A DNA stretch of 64,000 nucleotides from Caulobacter zeae (GCF_002858925.1 NZ_PJRS01000041.1:1-64000), one strand, 5' to 3'. Numbered from the stretch's first letter, positions 1 to 8,905 are shown. Notes: generated by a model not told the origin, from the letters alone. Translations and numbers: made by a program.

Positions 1-34
1 GTCCAGAACCCTCCCTCACGATACATACCCCTGC

Positions 35-111
<77 letters not shown>

Positions 112-124
112 AATTCTTCTACGT

Positions 125-153
125 AAAGCCCCCAGTCCAAAGCTGGGGGCTTT
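125..153 (+). terminator. Intrinsic terminator after tRNA-fMet
   Basis: An 11-bp stem (125-135 with 143-153, core GCCCCCAG/CTGGGGGC) with a 7-base loop lies 14 bases after the encoded CCA. The 3' arm ends in TTT followed by CGTCGTTTC, so the U-tract is short. It separates the tRNA from the fucose operon. Confidence 0.75.
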
Positions 154-206
154 CGTCGTTTCGGGATCTGTTTTCGACCTGGCGGCGTCGCTTCGTGTTG
201 CCTGAC

Positions 207-240
207 CGATTTCATATTTGACGATCTAGTTCATATATGA
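207..240 (+). promoter_or_regulatory. Candidate tandem operator upstream of the fucose permease operon
   Basis: Two near-identical copies of TTCATATWTGA occur at 211-221 and 230-240, starts 19 bp apart (about two helical turns). The second contains the perfect palindrome TCATATATGA at 231-240. AT-rich sequence stands out here against GC-rich surroundings. A related CGATTTCATA sequence (207-216) recurs in the promoter of the opposing catabolic operon at 11458-11467 on the minus strand. Binding by the locus's IclR regulator is an inference. Confidence 0.45.
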
Positions 241-292
241 TGCCTTGTCGGCAGGCGCTCCGTCAGAGGGCGCGGCCGGGAGGAGACGTCTC

Positions 293-1606
293 ATGACCCA
301 GGACCCCACAGCACGCGATTCAAGAGGCCGGGAGGGCCTCGCGCCGCTGGTGCTGATCGTCGCGCTGTTCTTTCTGTGGGGCGTGGCCAACAACCTCAAC
401 GACGTGCTGATCCCGCACCTGAAGAAGGCCTTCTTCCTCACCGACCTGCAGTCCGGCCTGGTGCAGTCGGCCTTCTATCTGGGCTACTTCTTCCTGGCCC
501 TGCCGGCGGGCCTCCTGATGCGCCGCTACGGCTACAAGGCCGCCGTGATCGTGGGCCTTGTGCTGTTCGGGGCGGGGGCGCTGCTGTTCTGGCCGGCGGC
601 CGAGCTGCGCCGCTACGAGCTGTTCCTGAGCGCGCTGTTCGTCATCGCCTCGGGCCTGGCGTTCCTGGAGACCTCGGCCAATCCGCTGATCACCGTGCTG
701 GGGGATCCGGCCAAGGCCGAACAGCGGCTGAACCTGGCCCAGGCCTTCAATCCGCTGGGCGCGATCACCGCCGTGGTGGTCGGCCGCCAGTTCATCCTGT
801 CGGGCGTGGAGCCGACGAAAGCCGAATTCGCGGCCATGACGCCGGCGCAGCTGTCGGCCTTCCAGGCCGCCGAGGCGCAGTCGACCCAGATCCCGTACCT
901 GATCATCGCCGCCGTGGTGCTGACCTGGGCGCTGCTGGTGGCCTTCACCCGCTTTCCGGTCCAGGCCAGCCGTCCGAGCGCCGACGCGCCGGAAGACAAG
1001 GCCGACAAGCCGATCCTTGGCCTGTTCTCGCGCCCGCGCTTCCTGTTCGGGGTGGCGGCGCAGTTCTTCTATGTCGGCGCCCAGGTGGGCGTGTGGAGCT
1101 ACATGATCCGCTACGGCCAGGACCAGGTTCCGGGCATGGGCGAGAAGACGGCGGCGGCCTATCTGTCGTGGTCGCTGGTCGGCTTCATGGCCGGACGCTT
1201 CGCCGGCACGGCCTTGATGAGCCGGGTCGATCCCTCGCGGCTGATGGCGCTGTTCGCCGCCGCCAACGTGGCCTTGACCCTGGTGGCCGTGTCGGTCGGC
1301 GGGCGCACCGGCCTGCTGGCCCTGGCGGCCACCAGCTTCTTCATGTCGATCATGTTCCCGACCATCTTCGCCAGCTCTCTCAAGGGTCTGGGGCCGCTGA
1401 CCAAGACCGGCTCGTCGTTCCTGGTGATGAGCATCGTCGGCGGGGCGGTGCTGCCGGCGGCGATGGGCGCGCTGTCGGACGCCAGCTCGATCCGGACGGC
1501 GATCCTCGTGCCCTGCGCCTGCTTCGCCGTGGTCGGCCTGTTCGCGATCACCGCCCGCCGGCGCGAGGTGAGCGCCCACGACGCCGTTCTGGTCGGAGGC
1601 CACTGA
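293..1606 (+). CDS. fucP: L-fucose:proton symporter, FucP-type MFS permease
   Basis: A 437-residue protein of the FHS/FucP branch of the major facilitator superfamily, expected to bring L-fucose across the inner membrane with protons. The N-terminal segment FLWGVANNLNDVLIPHLKK and the LETSANPLI motif around residues 120-130 are typical of FucP/GluP proteins. About twelve hydrophobic segments run through the sequence. The ATG at 293 is chosen over an upstream TTG at 245 because GGAGGAG lies about 8 bases before it. It begins an operon with the dehydrogenase (2-base gap), lactonase and IclR regulator. Neighbouring L-fucose enzymes favour fucose over other hexoses, though close relatives carry glucose, galactose or other sugars. 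Confidence 0.88.
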   Translation: MTQDPTARDSRGREGLAPLVLIVALFFLWGVANNLNDVLIPHLKKAFFLTDLQSGLVQSAFYLGYFFLALPAGLLMRRYGYKAAVIVGLVLFGAGALLFWPAAELRRYELFLSALFVIASGLAFLETSANPLITVLGDPAKAEQRLNLAQAFNPLGAITAVVVGRQFILSGVEPTKAEFAAMTPAQLSAFQAAEAQSTQIPYLIIAAVVLTWALLVAFTRFPVQASRPSADAPEDKADKPILGLFSRPRFLFGVAAQFFYVGAQVGVWSYMIRYGQDQVPGMGEKTAAAYLSWSLVGFMAGRFAGTALMSRVDPSRLMALFAAANVALTLVAVSVGGRTGLLALAATSFFMSIMFPTIFASSLKGLGPLTKTGSSFLVMSIVGGAVLPAAMGALSDASSIRTAILVPCACFAVVGLFAITARRREVSAHDAVLVGGH

Positions 1607-1608
1607 GG

Positions 1609-2622
1609 ATGATGGACGTTCTGGTCTGCGCGGCGCCGGGCGAGCTGGTGCTCGAGCGGAGGCCGACGCCGACGCCTGGCCCGGACGAGGTGCTGTTGCG
1701 TGTGCGCAGGGTAGGGGTGTGCGGCACCGACATGCACATCTATCGCGGCACCCAGCCCTACCTGTCCTATCCCCGGGTGATGGGCCACGAGCTGTCGGGC
1801 GAGGTCGTGTCGGCGCCAGCGGGCGGCGGCCTGGCGCCAGGCGACCATGCCTATGTCATGCCTTACCTGTCGTGCGGGACGTGCGCGGCCTGCGCCAAGG
1901 GCAAGACCAACTGCTGCATGAACATCCGGGTGCTGGGCGTGCACATGGACGGAGGGCTGGCCGAGTACCTGGCCGTGCCGCAGGGTTTCGTGCGCAAGGT
2001 CGAGGGCGTGGGCCTGGACGAGGCGGCCATGGTCGAGTTCCTGGCCATCGGCGCCCACGCCGTGCGGCGGGCACGGATCGAGCCGGGGCAGAGCGCCCTG
2101 GTGGTCGGGGCGGGGCCGATCGGCATCGCCGCGGCCCTGTTCGCCCGGCTGGCCGGGGCGCGGGTGACGGTGCTGGACGGCCGCGAGGACCGGCTGGGGT
2201 TCTGCGCCGAGCACCTGGGCGTCGAGCGGACGCTGACGGTCGGCGAGGATACGGCGCAAGCGCTGTCGACCCTGACCGACGGCGCGTTCTTCGACGTGGT
2301 GTTCGACGCCACCGGCAATCCGGCGGCCATGCAGCAGGGGTTCGCCTATGTCGGCCACGGCGGCAGCTATGTGCTGATATCGGTGGTGGCGGCCGACATC
2401 ACCTTTTCCGACCCGGAGTTCCACAAGCGCGAGATGTCGCTGCTGGGCAGCCGCAACGCCACGATCGAGGACTTCGACCACGTGCTGGCGGCGATCCGCG
2501 CGGGCCTGGTGCCGACGGCGGCGCTGAACAGTCACAGGGCCGACCTGCGGGATCTGGCGCAGGCCCTGTCGGGCTGGATGGAGCCGTCGGCCGGGGTGAT
2601 CAAGGCCATCGTCGCGTGCTGA
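1609..2622 (+). CDS. Zinc-dependent alcohol/sugar dehydrogenase (MDR family)
   Basis: A 337-residue medium-chain dehydrogenase. Catalytic-zinc residues are visible at C38 (GVCGTD) and H60-E61 (GHE). The structural-zinc cysteines are C89, C92, C95 and C103. The Rossmann glycine motif VVGAGPIG lies near residue 165. It resembles L-gulonate/galactitol-phosphate/threonine dehydrogenase-type polyol oxidoreductases. The start at 1609 lies two bases after the permease stop, and its 3' end overlaps the lactonase start. It is one of three oxidoreductases in the locus, so it may oxidise L-fucose itself, a keto-deoxy intermediate, or a side substrate such as L-galactose; the sequence does not settle which. 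Confidence 0.85.
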   Translation: MMDVLVCAAPGELVLERRPTPTPGPDEVLLRVRRVGVCGTDMHIYRGTQPYLSYPRVMGHELSGEVVSAPAGGGLAPGDHAYVMPYLSCGTCAACAKGKTNCCMNIRVLGVHMDGGLAEYLAVPQGFVRKVEGVGLDEAAMVEFLAIGAHAVRRARIEPGQSALVVGAGPIGIAAALFARLAGARVTVLDGREDRLGFCAEHLGVERTLTVGEDTAQALSTLTDGAFFDVVFDATGNPAAMQQGFAYVGHGGSYVLISVVAADITFSDPEFHKREMSLLGSRNATIEDFDHVLAAIRAGLVPTAALNSHRADLRDLAQALSGWMEPSAGVIKAIVAC

Positions 2623-3419
2623 TCGACGCCCACTGCCACGTCTGGCGGATCGGACGGAACGACCATGAATGGCCTGCGGCGGACCTGCCGGCGATCCATC
2701 GTGATTTCGGGCTGGACGACCTGCGCGCGGCGGGCGGGCCCGATAGCGTGGTGCTGGCGCAGTCGCAGCCGAGCGAGCGCGACACCGCCTGGCTGCTGGA
2801 GCTGGCGGCCGCCGATCCGATTGTACTGGGCGTGGTCGGCTGGACCAACCTGGCCGCGCCAGATGCGCCGGCGAAGATTGCGGCGTTGGCCGGGTATCCC
2901 AAGCTGAAGGGCCTGCGGCCGATGTTGCAGGACCTGGCGTCCGACTGGATCCTGGATCCGGCGTTGGAGCCGGCGATCACGGCGATGGTGGAGGCCGGCT
3001 TGGCCTTTGACGCCCTGGTGCGGCCGCGCCATCTGTCGTCCTTGCTGGCCTTCGTGCGGCGCTGGCCGGAGCTGCGGGTGGTGATCGACCACGGCGGCAA
3101 GCCGGCGATCGGGGAGGGGAGGCTTGATCCCTGGCGGGACGACATCGCCGCCCTCGCCGCCGAGCCGGGCGTGCACTGCAAGCTGTCGGGCCTGCTGACC
3201 GAGGCCGGCGACCGCCCGACCGTAGAGTTGGTCGCGCCCTATGCTGCGCATCTGCTGGAGGTCTTCGGCCCCGAACGGCTGATGTGGGGCAGCGACTGGC
3301 CGGTGCTGAACCTGGCCGGCGACTACGCGGCCTGGCGGGACACGTGCGAGGCCTGGGTCCCGTCGGCCGGGCGAGCGGCGCTATTTGGCGAGACGGCGCG
3401 ACGATTCTATCGCTTATAG
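2616..3419 (+). CDS. Amidohydrolase family sugar lactonase (probable L-fuconolactonase)
   Basis: A 267-residue protein of the COG3618 amidohydrolase-2 family. It starts with the metal-binding DAHCHVW motif at the extreme N-terminus and carries later VIDHGGKP and MWGSDWPV motifs supplying conserved His and Asp. Members hydrolyse 1,4- and 1,5-lactones of L-fucose, L-rhamnose, L-galactose or 2-pyrone-4,6-dicarboxylate. The GTG start at 2616 overlaps the dehydrogenase end by 7 bases, suggesting translational coupling. In this operon the natural role is L-fucono-lactone to L-fuconate, matching the amidohydrolase of the Xanthomonas, Burkholderia and Campylobacter fucose pathways. Confidence 0.85.
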   Translation: MLIDAHCHVWRIGRNDHEWPAADLPAIHRDFGLDDLRAAGGPDSVVLAQSQPSERDTAWLLELAAADPIVLGVVGWTNLAAPDAPAKIAALAGYPKLKGLRPMLQDLASDWILDPALEPAITAMVEAGLAFDALVRPRHLSSLLAFVRRWPELRVVIDHGGKPAIGEGRLDPWRDDIAALAAEPGVHCKLSGLLTEAGDRPTVELVAPYAAHLLEVFGPERLMWGSDWPVLNLAGDYAAWRDTCEAWVPSAGRAALFGETARRFYRL

Positions 3420-3424
3420 AAGCC

Positions 3425-4204
3425 ATGTCCGACGCGCCCGCCAAGAAGCGAGAATATCGCGCTCCCGCCCTGGAAAAGGGCCTCGACGTGCTGGAGCTGC
3501 TGGCCGCGCACCGGGGCGGCCTGACCCTCGCGCAGATCTCGGCGGCGCTCGATCGCTCGTCCAGCGAGCTTTTCCGGATGGTCCAGGTGCTGGAGGCGCG
3601 GGGCTATGTCGGCCGCGCCGCCGACGAGGACGGCCTGGTGCTGACCAACAAGCTGTTCGCCCTGGGCATGACCCGGGCGCCGGCCAAGGACCTTCTGGAA
3701 GCGGCGCTGCCGGAGATGAGGGCCTCGTGCCAGGTCACCGGCCAGTCGTGCCACCTGGCCGTGGCCAGCGGCGACCAGATGGTGGTGGTGGCGCGCATGG
3801 AGGCCCCGGGCGACCAGGGCTATTCGGTGCGCGTGGGCTATCGCCGCAAGATCGTCGAGGCGACCTCGGGCCTCGTCCTGTTCGCCTTCCAGCCTGAGCG
3901 GGTGCGCGAGCGCTGGGGCGCGCAACTGCGCGACGGTGCGACCAAGGCGGCCTGGGAGGCCTTCCTGGCCGCCGCCGCTCAAGCCCGCAAGGACGGCCAT
4001 GTGCAGGCCGCCAGCTACGTGACCTCGGCGGTGATCGACCTGTCGGTGCCGGTTCACGGGGCCGACGGCGTGGTGGCGGCGCTGACCTGCCCCTATGTCG
4101 ACACGCCCAGCGCCATCTCGATGCCCGACACCATCGCCAACCTGCAACGCCACGCCGCCGCCATCAGCGCCGAGATCGGCCCGACGGCGCGCAACGGGAT
4201 CTAG
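3425..4204 (+). CDS. IclR-family transcriptional regulator of the fucose locus
   Basis: A 259-residue IclR protein. The N-terminal winged helix covers about residues 10-75 (EKGLDVLELLAAHRGGLTLAQI then the recognition helix around SSSELFRMVQVLE). The C-terminal effector domain spans about 85-250. It closes the permease operon, starting 5 bases after the lactonase stop. Its stop codon shares four bases (CTAG) with the stop of the opposing operon. IclR-type regulators commonly sense the pathway sugar or an intermediate; the C. jejuni fucose locus also encodes an IclR member. The tandem TTCATATWTGA sites at 211-240 are its most obvious candidate operators. Whether it activates or represses cannot be read from sequence. 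Confidence 0.85.
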   Translation: MSDAPAKKREYRAPALEKGLDVLELLAAHRGGLTLAQISAALDRSSSELFRMVQVLEARGYVGRAADEDGLVLTNKLFALGMTRAPAKDLLEAALPEMRASCQVTGQSCHLAVASGDQMVVVARMEAPGDQGYSVRVGYRRKIVEATSGLVLFAFQPERVRERWGAQLRDGATKAAWEAFLAAAAQARKDGHVQAASYVTSAVIDLSVPVHGADGVVAALTCPYVDTPSAISMPDTIANLQRHAAAISAEIGPTARNGI

Positions 4205-5412
4205 GGAAGCCCAGCCAGATCCCGGTCCATGGCCGCGCCGTCGAAGGGCACGACGATGATCTTGCTGCCATGGCCGTTGTTTCCGGTCTGGTCGTCCTTG
4301 GGCGTGTCGACGACGGCGAAGGTCATAGCGACGACGTGGCCGTTCTCCATCACCACGCCGGGGCGTTCGAGCTTGTTCCAGTTGTTCTTCGTGCCGTCGG
4401 CGTAGCGGATGAAGTCGGCGCCGGGCTCGTAGGCCAGGCCCTGGACGCGCCAGCCGGTGATCCCGTCGCGCGAGACCAGGTGGTAGGCGCGGCGCTCGCG
4501 CCACTGGTTGACGACGATGTGGTAGAGGCCGCCGCTGAACCACAGCACCGGATCCTCGAAGGCGCGCATGTCGCGCTGTGGCACGCCGTCCAGGCCGCGA
4601 TAGACGCTGTCGCCCATCACCGTGTAGGGGCCGAGGATCCCCGTCCTGCTGATCAGGATCTGGCCCGAGCGCGGCACGATCTGGTAGGCGCCGTCGGGGC
4701 GCAGCAGGACGCTGAAATTGGCCGGCTTGGCGGGCGTCGCCGTGGGCGTGTCGCGCAGGGCTGCGTCGCCCGGCGTCTTGACCAGCTGGAAGCGGCTCTG
4801 GTCGAGGCTGATGGTTCCCAGCTGCGTCCAGGGGCCGTCGAGGCTGTCCGACACGAAGACGTCGCCGCCGCGCGTTTCGCTGACCACGACGGCGTAGCGG
4901 CCGTCGTGCAGCTTCAGGGCCGTGACGTTGTGGCCAAGGCCGCCCTGGTTATCGGGCCAGGTCAGGCCGCGGTCGCGATAGGGACCAAAAAGGCTGTCGC
5001 TGATCGCGCTGACCCCCAGGGACCGGCCCCAGGCCTTGTGGCCCAGCGCCTGGTCCCAGCGGCTGGCGAACATGCGGTACTTGCCGTCGGGGCCTTTCAG
5101 GATCTGGCCGTCCCAGTAGTTCCACCGGGCCATCGAGAGGTCTTCGAGGCCGTTGCGGGGATCGCGCGGGCCGACCTCGGCTGCGCCCCAGGCCGTCGTC
5201 GACAGCTTGGCGCGCGGCATGGGCTTGAAGTAGCCGATGAAGGGCTTGGGCCCGAGCGTCGGGACGACTTCCGTTGCAGCGGGGGCGGCCGGGACCTGAG
5301 CCGCCGCGACGGCGGGCAGGGCGACCGGAGCCAGGACCAACGCCGCCGCCAGGGCCAGCATGCTTGAACGCGACGACATCGAGCTACTCCGCTTGAACAC
5401 CTGGCGCGTCAT
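4201..5412 (-). CDS. Secreted five-bladed beta-propeller protein, putative glycoside hydrolase
   Basis: A 403-residue exported protein. The N-terminus has a basic stretch, a hydrophobic core (SSMLALAAALVLAPVALPA) and a likely cleavage site after VAAA, about residue 38. The mature part has repeated propeller-like strands with DGKYRMFASR, GPYTVMGDS, FEDPVLWFSGGLYH and VVNQW elements, reminiscent of GH43/GH117-type glycosidases (clan F/J folds). I cannot assign a family with certainty. The ATG overlaps the upstream fucosidase stop as ATGA; a second ATG eleven codons later would leave a conventional signal peptide. As last gene of the catabolic operon beside a GH95 fucosidase, it probably acts on the same polysaccharide. 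Confidence 0.7.
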   Translation of the reverse strand: MTRQVFKRSSSMSSRSSMLALAAALVLAPVALPAVAAAQVPAAPAATEVVPTLGPKPFIGYFKPMPRAKLSTTAWGAAEVGPRDPRNGLEDLSMARWNYWDGQILKGPDGKYRMFASRWDQALGHKAWGRSLGVSAISDSLFGPYRDRGLTWPDNQGGLGHNVTALKLHDGRYAVVVSETRGGDVFVSDSLDGPWTQLGTISLDQSRFQLVKTPGDAALRDTPTATPAKPANFSVLLRPDGAYQIVPRSGQILISRTGILGPYTVMGDSVYRGLDGVPQRDMRAFEDPVLWFSGGLYHIVVNQWRERRAYHLVSRDGITGWRVQGLAYEPGADFIRYADGTKNNWNKLERPGVVMENGHVVAMTFAVVDTPKDDQTGNNGHGSKIIVVPFDGAAMDRDLAGLP

Positions 5413-7754
5413 GCCCGCTTCAGCACGCCGTCGCGGGCGGCCAGCCGCACGCGCTGGCCCTTCTTGAGGTCGAGATCCAGCGTCGAGCCTGCCAGGACCA
5501 CGGTGTGCCTGCCGGCCTCCTTTGCGGTCAACACGGCCTCGGTCAGCTTGCCGCCGCTCCACCGCACGTCGACGGCGATCGCGCCACGGGCGCGCAGGCC
5601 GGTCATCCGGCCGGTGGGCCAGCTCTTGGGCAGGGCGGGCAGCAGGTAGATGCCGTCGTTGCGGCTTTGCATGACCAGCTCGGTCATGCCCGAGGTCCCG
5701 CCGAAATTGCCGTCGATCTGGAACGGCGGGTGGGCGTCGAACATGTTGGGATAGGTGCGTTCGGGGCCCAGCAACAGCTTGAGAATGCTGTGGGCGCGGT
5801 CGCCGTCGCCCAGGCGGGCCCAGAGGTTCAGGCGCCAGGCGATGGCCCAGCCGGTCGAGAGGTCGCCACGGGTGACCAGCGAGGTCCTGGCGGCCTTGGC
5901 GAGATCCGGCGTGGTGTCGACCGAGATCTGGTCGGACGGGAACAGGCCGTAGAGGTGCGAGACGTGGCGGTGATGGATGTCGTTGGCGTCGGCGTCCCAG
6001 TCCTCCTGCCACTCCTGGAGCTGGCCGTCCTTGCCGATCTTGTAGGGGGCGAGCTTGTCGCGGGCGGCCTTCACCTCAGCGACGAAGGCGGCGTCGGGAC
6101 CGAGAATGGCCTCCGCCTTCAGGCAGTTGTCGAACAGGTCGCGGATGATCGCCTGGTCCATGGTCGGCCCGGCGACCAGGGACGAACCGTGGCCGTGGTT
6201 GTTCTCGGGCGAGATCGACGGGTTGGTGACCAGAACGCCGAATTTCGGGTCGACCACCAGGGTGTCGAGGAAGAAGCGGGCCGAGCCCTTCATCAGCGGA
6301 TAGACGCGGGCCAGGTAGGCCTTGTCGCGGCCGTAGTCGTAGTGGTCCCAGACGTGCTTGCACAGCCAGGCGCCGCCGGTGGGCCAGACGCCGAACTTGG
6401 CGCCGTCGATGGGGCCGGTGGCGCGCCACAGGTCGGTGTTGTGGTGGGTGACCCAGCCGCGCGCGCCGTACATGGCCCTGGCCATGCGCTCGCCGGTCTG
6501 GGCGATGTCGGAAACCAGCGCGATCAGCGGCTCGACCAGTTCGGGCAGGTCGGTCGGCTCGGCCGGCCAGTAGTTCATCTCGGTGTTGATGTTGATCGTG
6601 TACTTGCTGCCCCAGGGGGCGAAGGTCTTGTCGTTCCAGACGCCTTGCAGGTTGGCCGGCTGGCTGCCGGGGCGCGAGCAGGCGATCAGCAGGTAGCGGC
6701 CGTACTGGAAGTACAGCGCCTCCAGCGACGGATCGTCGGTGGTCGGCGACTGCCTGATCCGCTCGTCGGTGGGCAGGAGATCGGCGCGGGTGCGGCCGAA
6801 GTCGACGCTGAAGCGGCGGAAGAGGGCGCGGTGATCGGCCTGGTGCTCGGCCAGGATCTTCGCCCAGGGCTTGCCGGTAAGCGTGGACAGCGTGGCCTTG
6901 TTCAGCGCGACCGGGTCGCCCGAGACGTCGTCATAGCGGCGATAGCTGGTGGCGGCGGCGATCAGCAGCAGCACCTCGTCGGCGCCCTTCACCGACAGCT
7001 TGCCGTCAGCGCCCGAGACCTGGCCGCCCTTGGCGCGGACCTCGACCCGCGTCTCGAAGGTCAGGCGGGCGTCGATGCCCTGCGAGGCCTCGTTCTTGCC
7101 GGCCAGGATCAGGTGCGCGCCTTCCACCGACGAGACCGGCTTGGACTTCAGCGGCGAGCTGAACGACAGGTCGACATCGATCGCGCCCTTGCGGCCGGCG
7201 GTCAGGCGCACGGCGATGACGCCGTCGGGATGGCTGGCGATCACCTCGCGCAGATAGCTGACGCCGCCGGCGGTAAACCGGGTCGTGGTGATCGCACCGT
7301 CGAGGTCGAGGTCGCGGACATAGCCTTCGACGGCGTCGGACAGGCCGGGGAAGTCGAGCTTGAGGTCGCCGATGGTCTGGTAGGACATCTGGCGCTTGGG
7401 CAGGGCCATGAACTTGGCCTCGGCCAGGTCGGTGGCCTTGGCGTAATCGCCGGCGTTTATCAGGCGGCGGATCTCGGGCAGGGCGGCGTTGGCCTCGGGA
7501 TTGATCGGCTCGTAGGGGCCGCCCGCCCACAGGGTGTCTTCGTTCAGTTGCAGGCGTTCGGCCGCCACGCCGCCGAACACCATGGCGCCCAGCTTGCCCG
7601 AGCCGACGGGCAGGGCCTCGACCCATTCCTTGGCCGGCTGGCGATACCACAGGCGCGGGGCGGAGGTCTTGGCCGGCGCGGCGCGCACGGGCGAGGCGGC
7701 GACCAGGGAGGCGCCGGCGGTGGCGGCCAAAGCGGTTCTGCGGGTCACATTCAT
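5409..7754 (-). CDS. GH95 alpha-L-fucosidase, exported
   Basis: A 781-residue protein matching glycoside hydrolase family 95, inverting exo-enzymes that release terminal alpha-1,2-linked L-fucose (some members prefer L-galactose). Visible family motifs are LPVGSGKLGAMVFGG near residue 50, LNEDTLWAGGP, NINTEMNYWPAEPTDLPEL, THHNTDLWRATGP, WPTGGAWLCKHVWDHY, and HVSHLYGLFPSDQI toward the C-terminus. An N-terminal TRRTALAATAGASLVAA segment resembles a Tat signal, implying export folded. Length is usual for the family. It lies 64 bases after the mutarotase gene and overlaps the beta-propeller gene, so the operon couples fucose release with fucose oxidation. Confidence 0.93.
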   Translation of the reverse strand: MNVTRRTALAATAGASLVAASPVRAAPAKTSAPRLWYRQPAKEWVEALPVGSGKLGAMVFGGVAAERLQLNEDTLWAGGPYEPINPEANAALPEIRRLINAGDYAKATDLAEAKFMALPKRQMSYQTIGDLKLDFPGLSDAVEGYVRDLDLDGAITTTRFTAGGVSYLREVIASHPDGVIAVRLTAGRKGAIDVDLSFSSPLKSKPVSSVEGAHLILAGKNEASQGIDARLTFETRVEVRAKGGQVSGADGKLSVKGADEVLLLIAAATSYRRYDDVSGDPVALNKATLSTLTGKPWAKILAEHQADHRALFRRFSVDFGRTRADLLPTDERIRQSPTTDDPSLEALYFQYGRYLLIACSRPGSQPANLQGVWNDKTFAPWGSKYTININTEMNYWPAEPTDLPELVEPLIALVSDIAQTGERMARAMYGARGWVTHHNTDLWRATGPIDGAKFGVWPTGGAWLCKHVWDHYDYGRDKAYLARVYPLMKGSARFFLDTLVVDPKFGVLVTNPSISPENNHGHGSSLVAGPTMDQAIIRDLFDNCLKAEAILGPDAAFVAEVKAARDKLAPYKIGKDGQLQEWQEDWDADANDIHHRHVSHLYGLFPSDQISVDTTPDLAKAARTSLVTRGDLSTGWAIAWRLNLWARLGDGDRAHSILKLLLGPERTYPNMFDAHPPFQIDGNFGGTSGMTELVMQSRNDGIYLLPALPKSWPTGRMTGLRARGAIAVDVRWSGGKLTEAVLTAKEAGRHTVVLAGSTLDLDLKKGQRVRLAARDGVLKRA

Positions 7755-7818
7755 CTTGTCGCCGTGCCTCGTTCTGAACTCGAAAACAATCGTGGTGTCG
7801 GGAAGAGCGGCCGGAAGG

Positions 7819-8163
7819 TCAGGGCTGCTCGGAAAGGGCGAAGATCCGGCGCATGTCGCGCCACTTCTCGTCGGACGCAGAGCCGGGAAGGGGCTTCTGG
7901 AAGGCGGACATCAGCCGCTCCCAGGCCCGGACGTCGCGAGAGTCCATGTCGGCGGCGGCCTTGGCCTGCGGCGAGAAGTCGGGCCCCGCCTCAATGAGCA
8001 TGAACAGCCGGTCCTGGACGCGCCAGATCTCCATCTCGAGGATGCCGGCCGCGCGGATCGACGCGACCACGGGCTCGGGAACCGCGCCGGGGCGGTGCCA
8101 GGCCTCGTAGCGGGCGATCAGGTCGGCGTCGTCCTTGAGGTCGAGGGCGAGGCAGCGGCGCAC
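7819..8163 (-). CDS. L-fucose/L-rhamnose mutarotase (RhaM/DUF718 family)
   Basis: A 114-residue protein of the L-rhamnose mutarotase family (COG3254), dimeric ferredoxin-like proteins that interconvert alpha and beta anomers. The motifs YEAWHRP near residue 20, ILEMEIWRV near 45 and [11 protein letters not shown] near the C-terminus include the conserved His, Tyr and Trp residues. The start codon is GTG, one base after the SDR stop. Proteins of this family serve as L-fucose mutarotases in oxidative fucose pathways, so here it probably supplies the anomer used by the first dehydrogenase. Confidence 0.88.
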   Translation of the reverse strand: MRRCLALDLKDDADLIARYEAWHRPGAVPEPVVASIRAAGILEMEIWRVQDRLFMLIEAGPDFSPQAKAAADMDSRDVRAWERLMSAFQKPLPGSASDEKWRDMRRIFALSEQP

Positions 8164-8164
8164 G

Positions 8165-8893
8165 TCAGTTGATCCAGCCGCCGTCGATGATGTGGATCTG
8201 GCCCGTGGTGAAGGCCGACTCGTCGCTGGCCAGATACAACGCCAGCTGGGCCAGCTCTTCCGGCTTGCCCAGGCGCCCCATCGGCTGGCGGGCGGTGAAG
8301 GCCTTGTGGGCGGCCTCGTAGTCGCCGGTGTCGGCCAGGCGCTGGTTCAGCGACGGCGTGTCGACGGTGCCCGGGCAGATGGCGTTGCAGCGTATCCCCT
8401 GGCCCACGAAGTCGGCGGCCACGGCCTTGGTCAGGCCGATCACCGCGGCCTTGGTGGCGCCGTAGGCGAAGCGACCCGGCACGCCTTTGATCGAGCTGGC
8501 CACCGAGGCCATGTTGACGATCGAGCCGCCGCCGGCCGCCAGCATGGCCGGCAGGAAGGCGCGGATGGCGCGGTACTGGGCCGTGACGTTGAGGTCGTTG
8601 GAGAAGGCCCAGGCCTGTTCGTCACAGTCGAGGATCGTGCCCGAATGGACGTAGCCGGCGCAGTTGAACAGCACGTCGATCGCGCCCAGCTCGGCGGCCA
8701 GGGCGTTGATGGCGTCGGGATCGCGGACGTCGAGCCGGCGGCCTTCGCAGCCTTCGATGCTCGCCAGCAGGTCGGCGTTGAGGTCGGTGGCGATCACCCG
8801 CGCGCCTTCGCGGGCGAAGAGCTCGGCGCTGGCCTTGCCGATGCCCTGGGCGGCGGCCGTGACCAGGGCGGTCTTGCCTGAAAGTCTTCCCAT
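8165..8893 (-). CDS. SDR oxidoreductase, probable 2-keto-3-deoxy-L-fuconate dehydrogenase
   Basis: A 242-residue classical short-chain dehydrogenase. It has the TAAAQGIG cofactor motif (about residues 12-19), NCAG near 80, catalytic Ser, and YGATK near residue 147. The C-terminal IIDGGW is typical. The overall pattern ([50 protein letters not shown]) is very close to the BDH2/2-keto-3-deoxy-L-fuconate dehydrogenase group, which oxidises the C4 hydroxyl of the dehydratase product. It lies 12 bases after the UxaA-type dehydratase, in the correct pathway order. L-fucose dehydrogenase activity, as in Campylobacter FucX, is the alternative. Confidence 0.87.
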   Translation of the reverse strand: MGRLSGKTALVTAAAQGIGKASAELFAREGARVIATDLNADLLASIEGCEGRRLDVRDPDAINALAAELGAIDVLFNCAGYVHSGTILDCDEQAWAFSNDLNVTAQYRAIRAFLPAMLAAGGGSIVNMASVASSIKGVPGRFAYGATKAAVIGLTKAVAADFVGQGIRCNAICPGTVDTPSLNQRLADTGDYEAAHKAFTARQPMGRLGKPEELAQLALYLASDESAFTTGQIHIIDGGWIN

Positions 8894-8905
8894 CGGTGTC
8901 GCCCC

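Noticed and set aside
376-2622. Very long plus-strand frame apparently fusing a 400-residue N-terminus to the Zn-dehydrogenase
   Set aside because: The first part is the out-of-frame shadow of fucP in GC-rich DNA; the dehydrogenase has its own ATG pair at 1609 directly after the fucP stop.
5505-7997. An 830-codon plus-strand frame antisense to the GH95 gene
   Set aside because: Low-complexity Gly/Val/Ala/Gln-rich translation without any domain, exactly antisense to a clear fucosidase; a codon-bias artefact.
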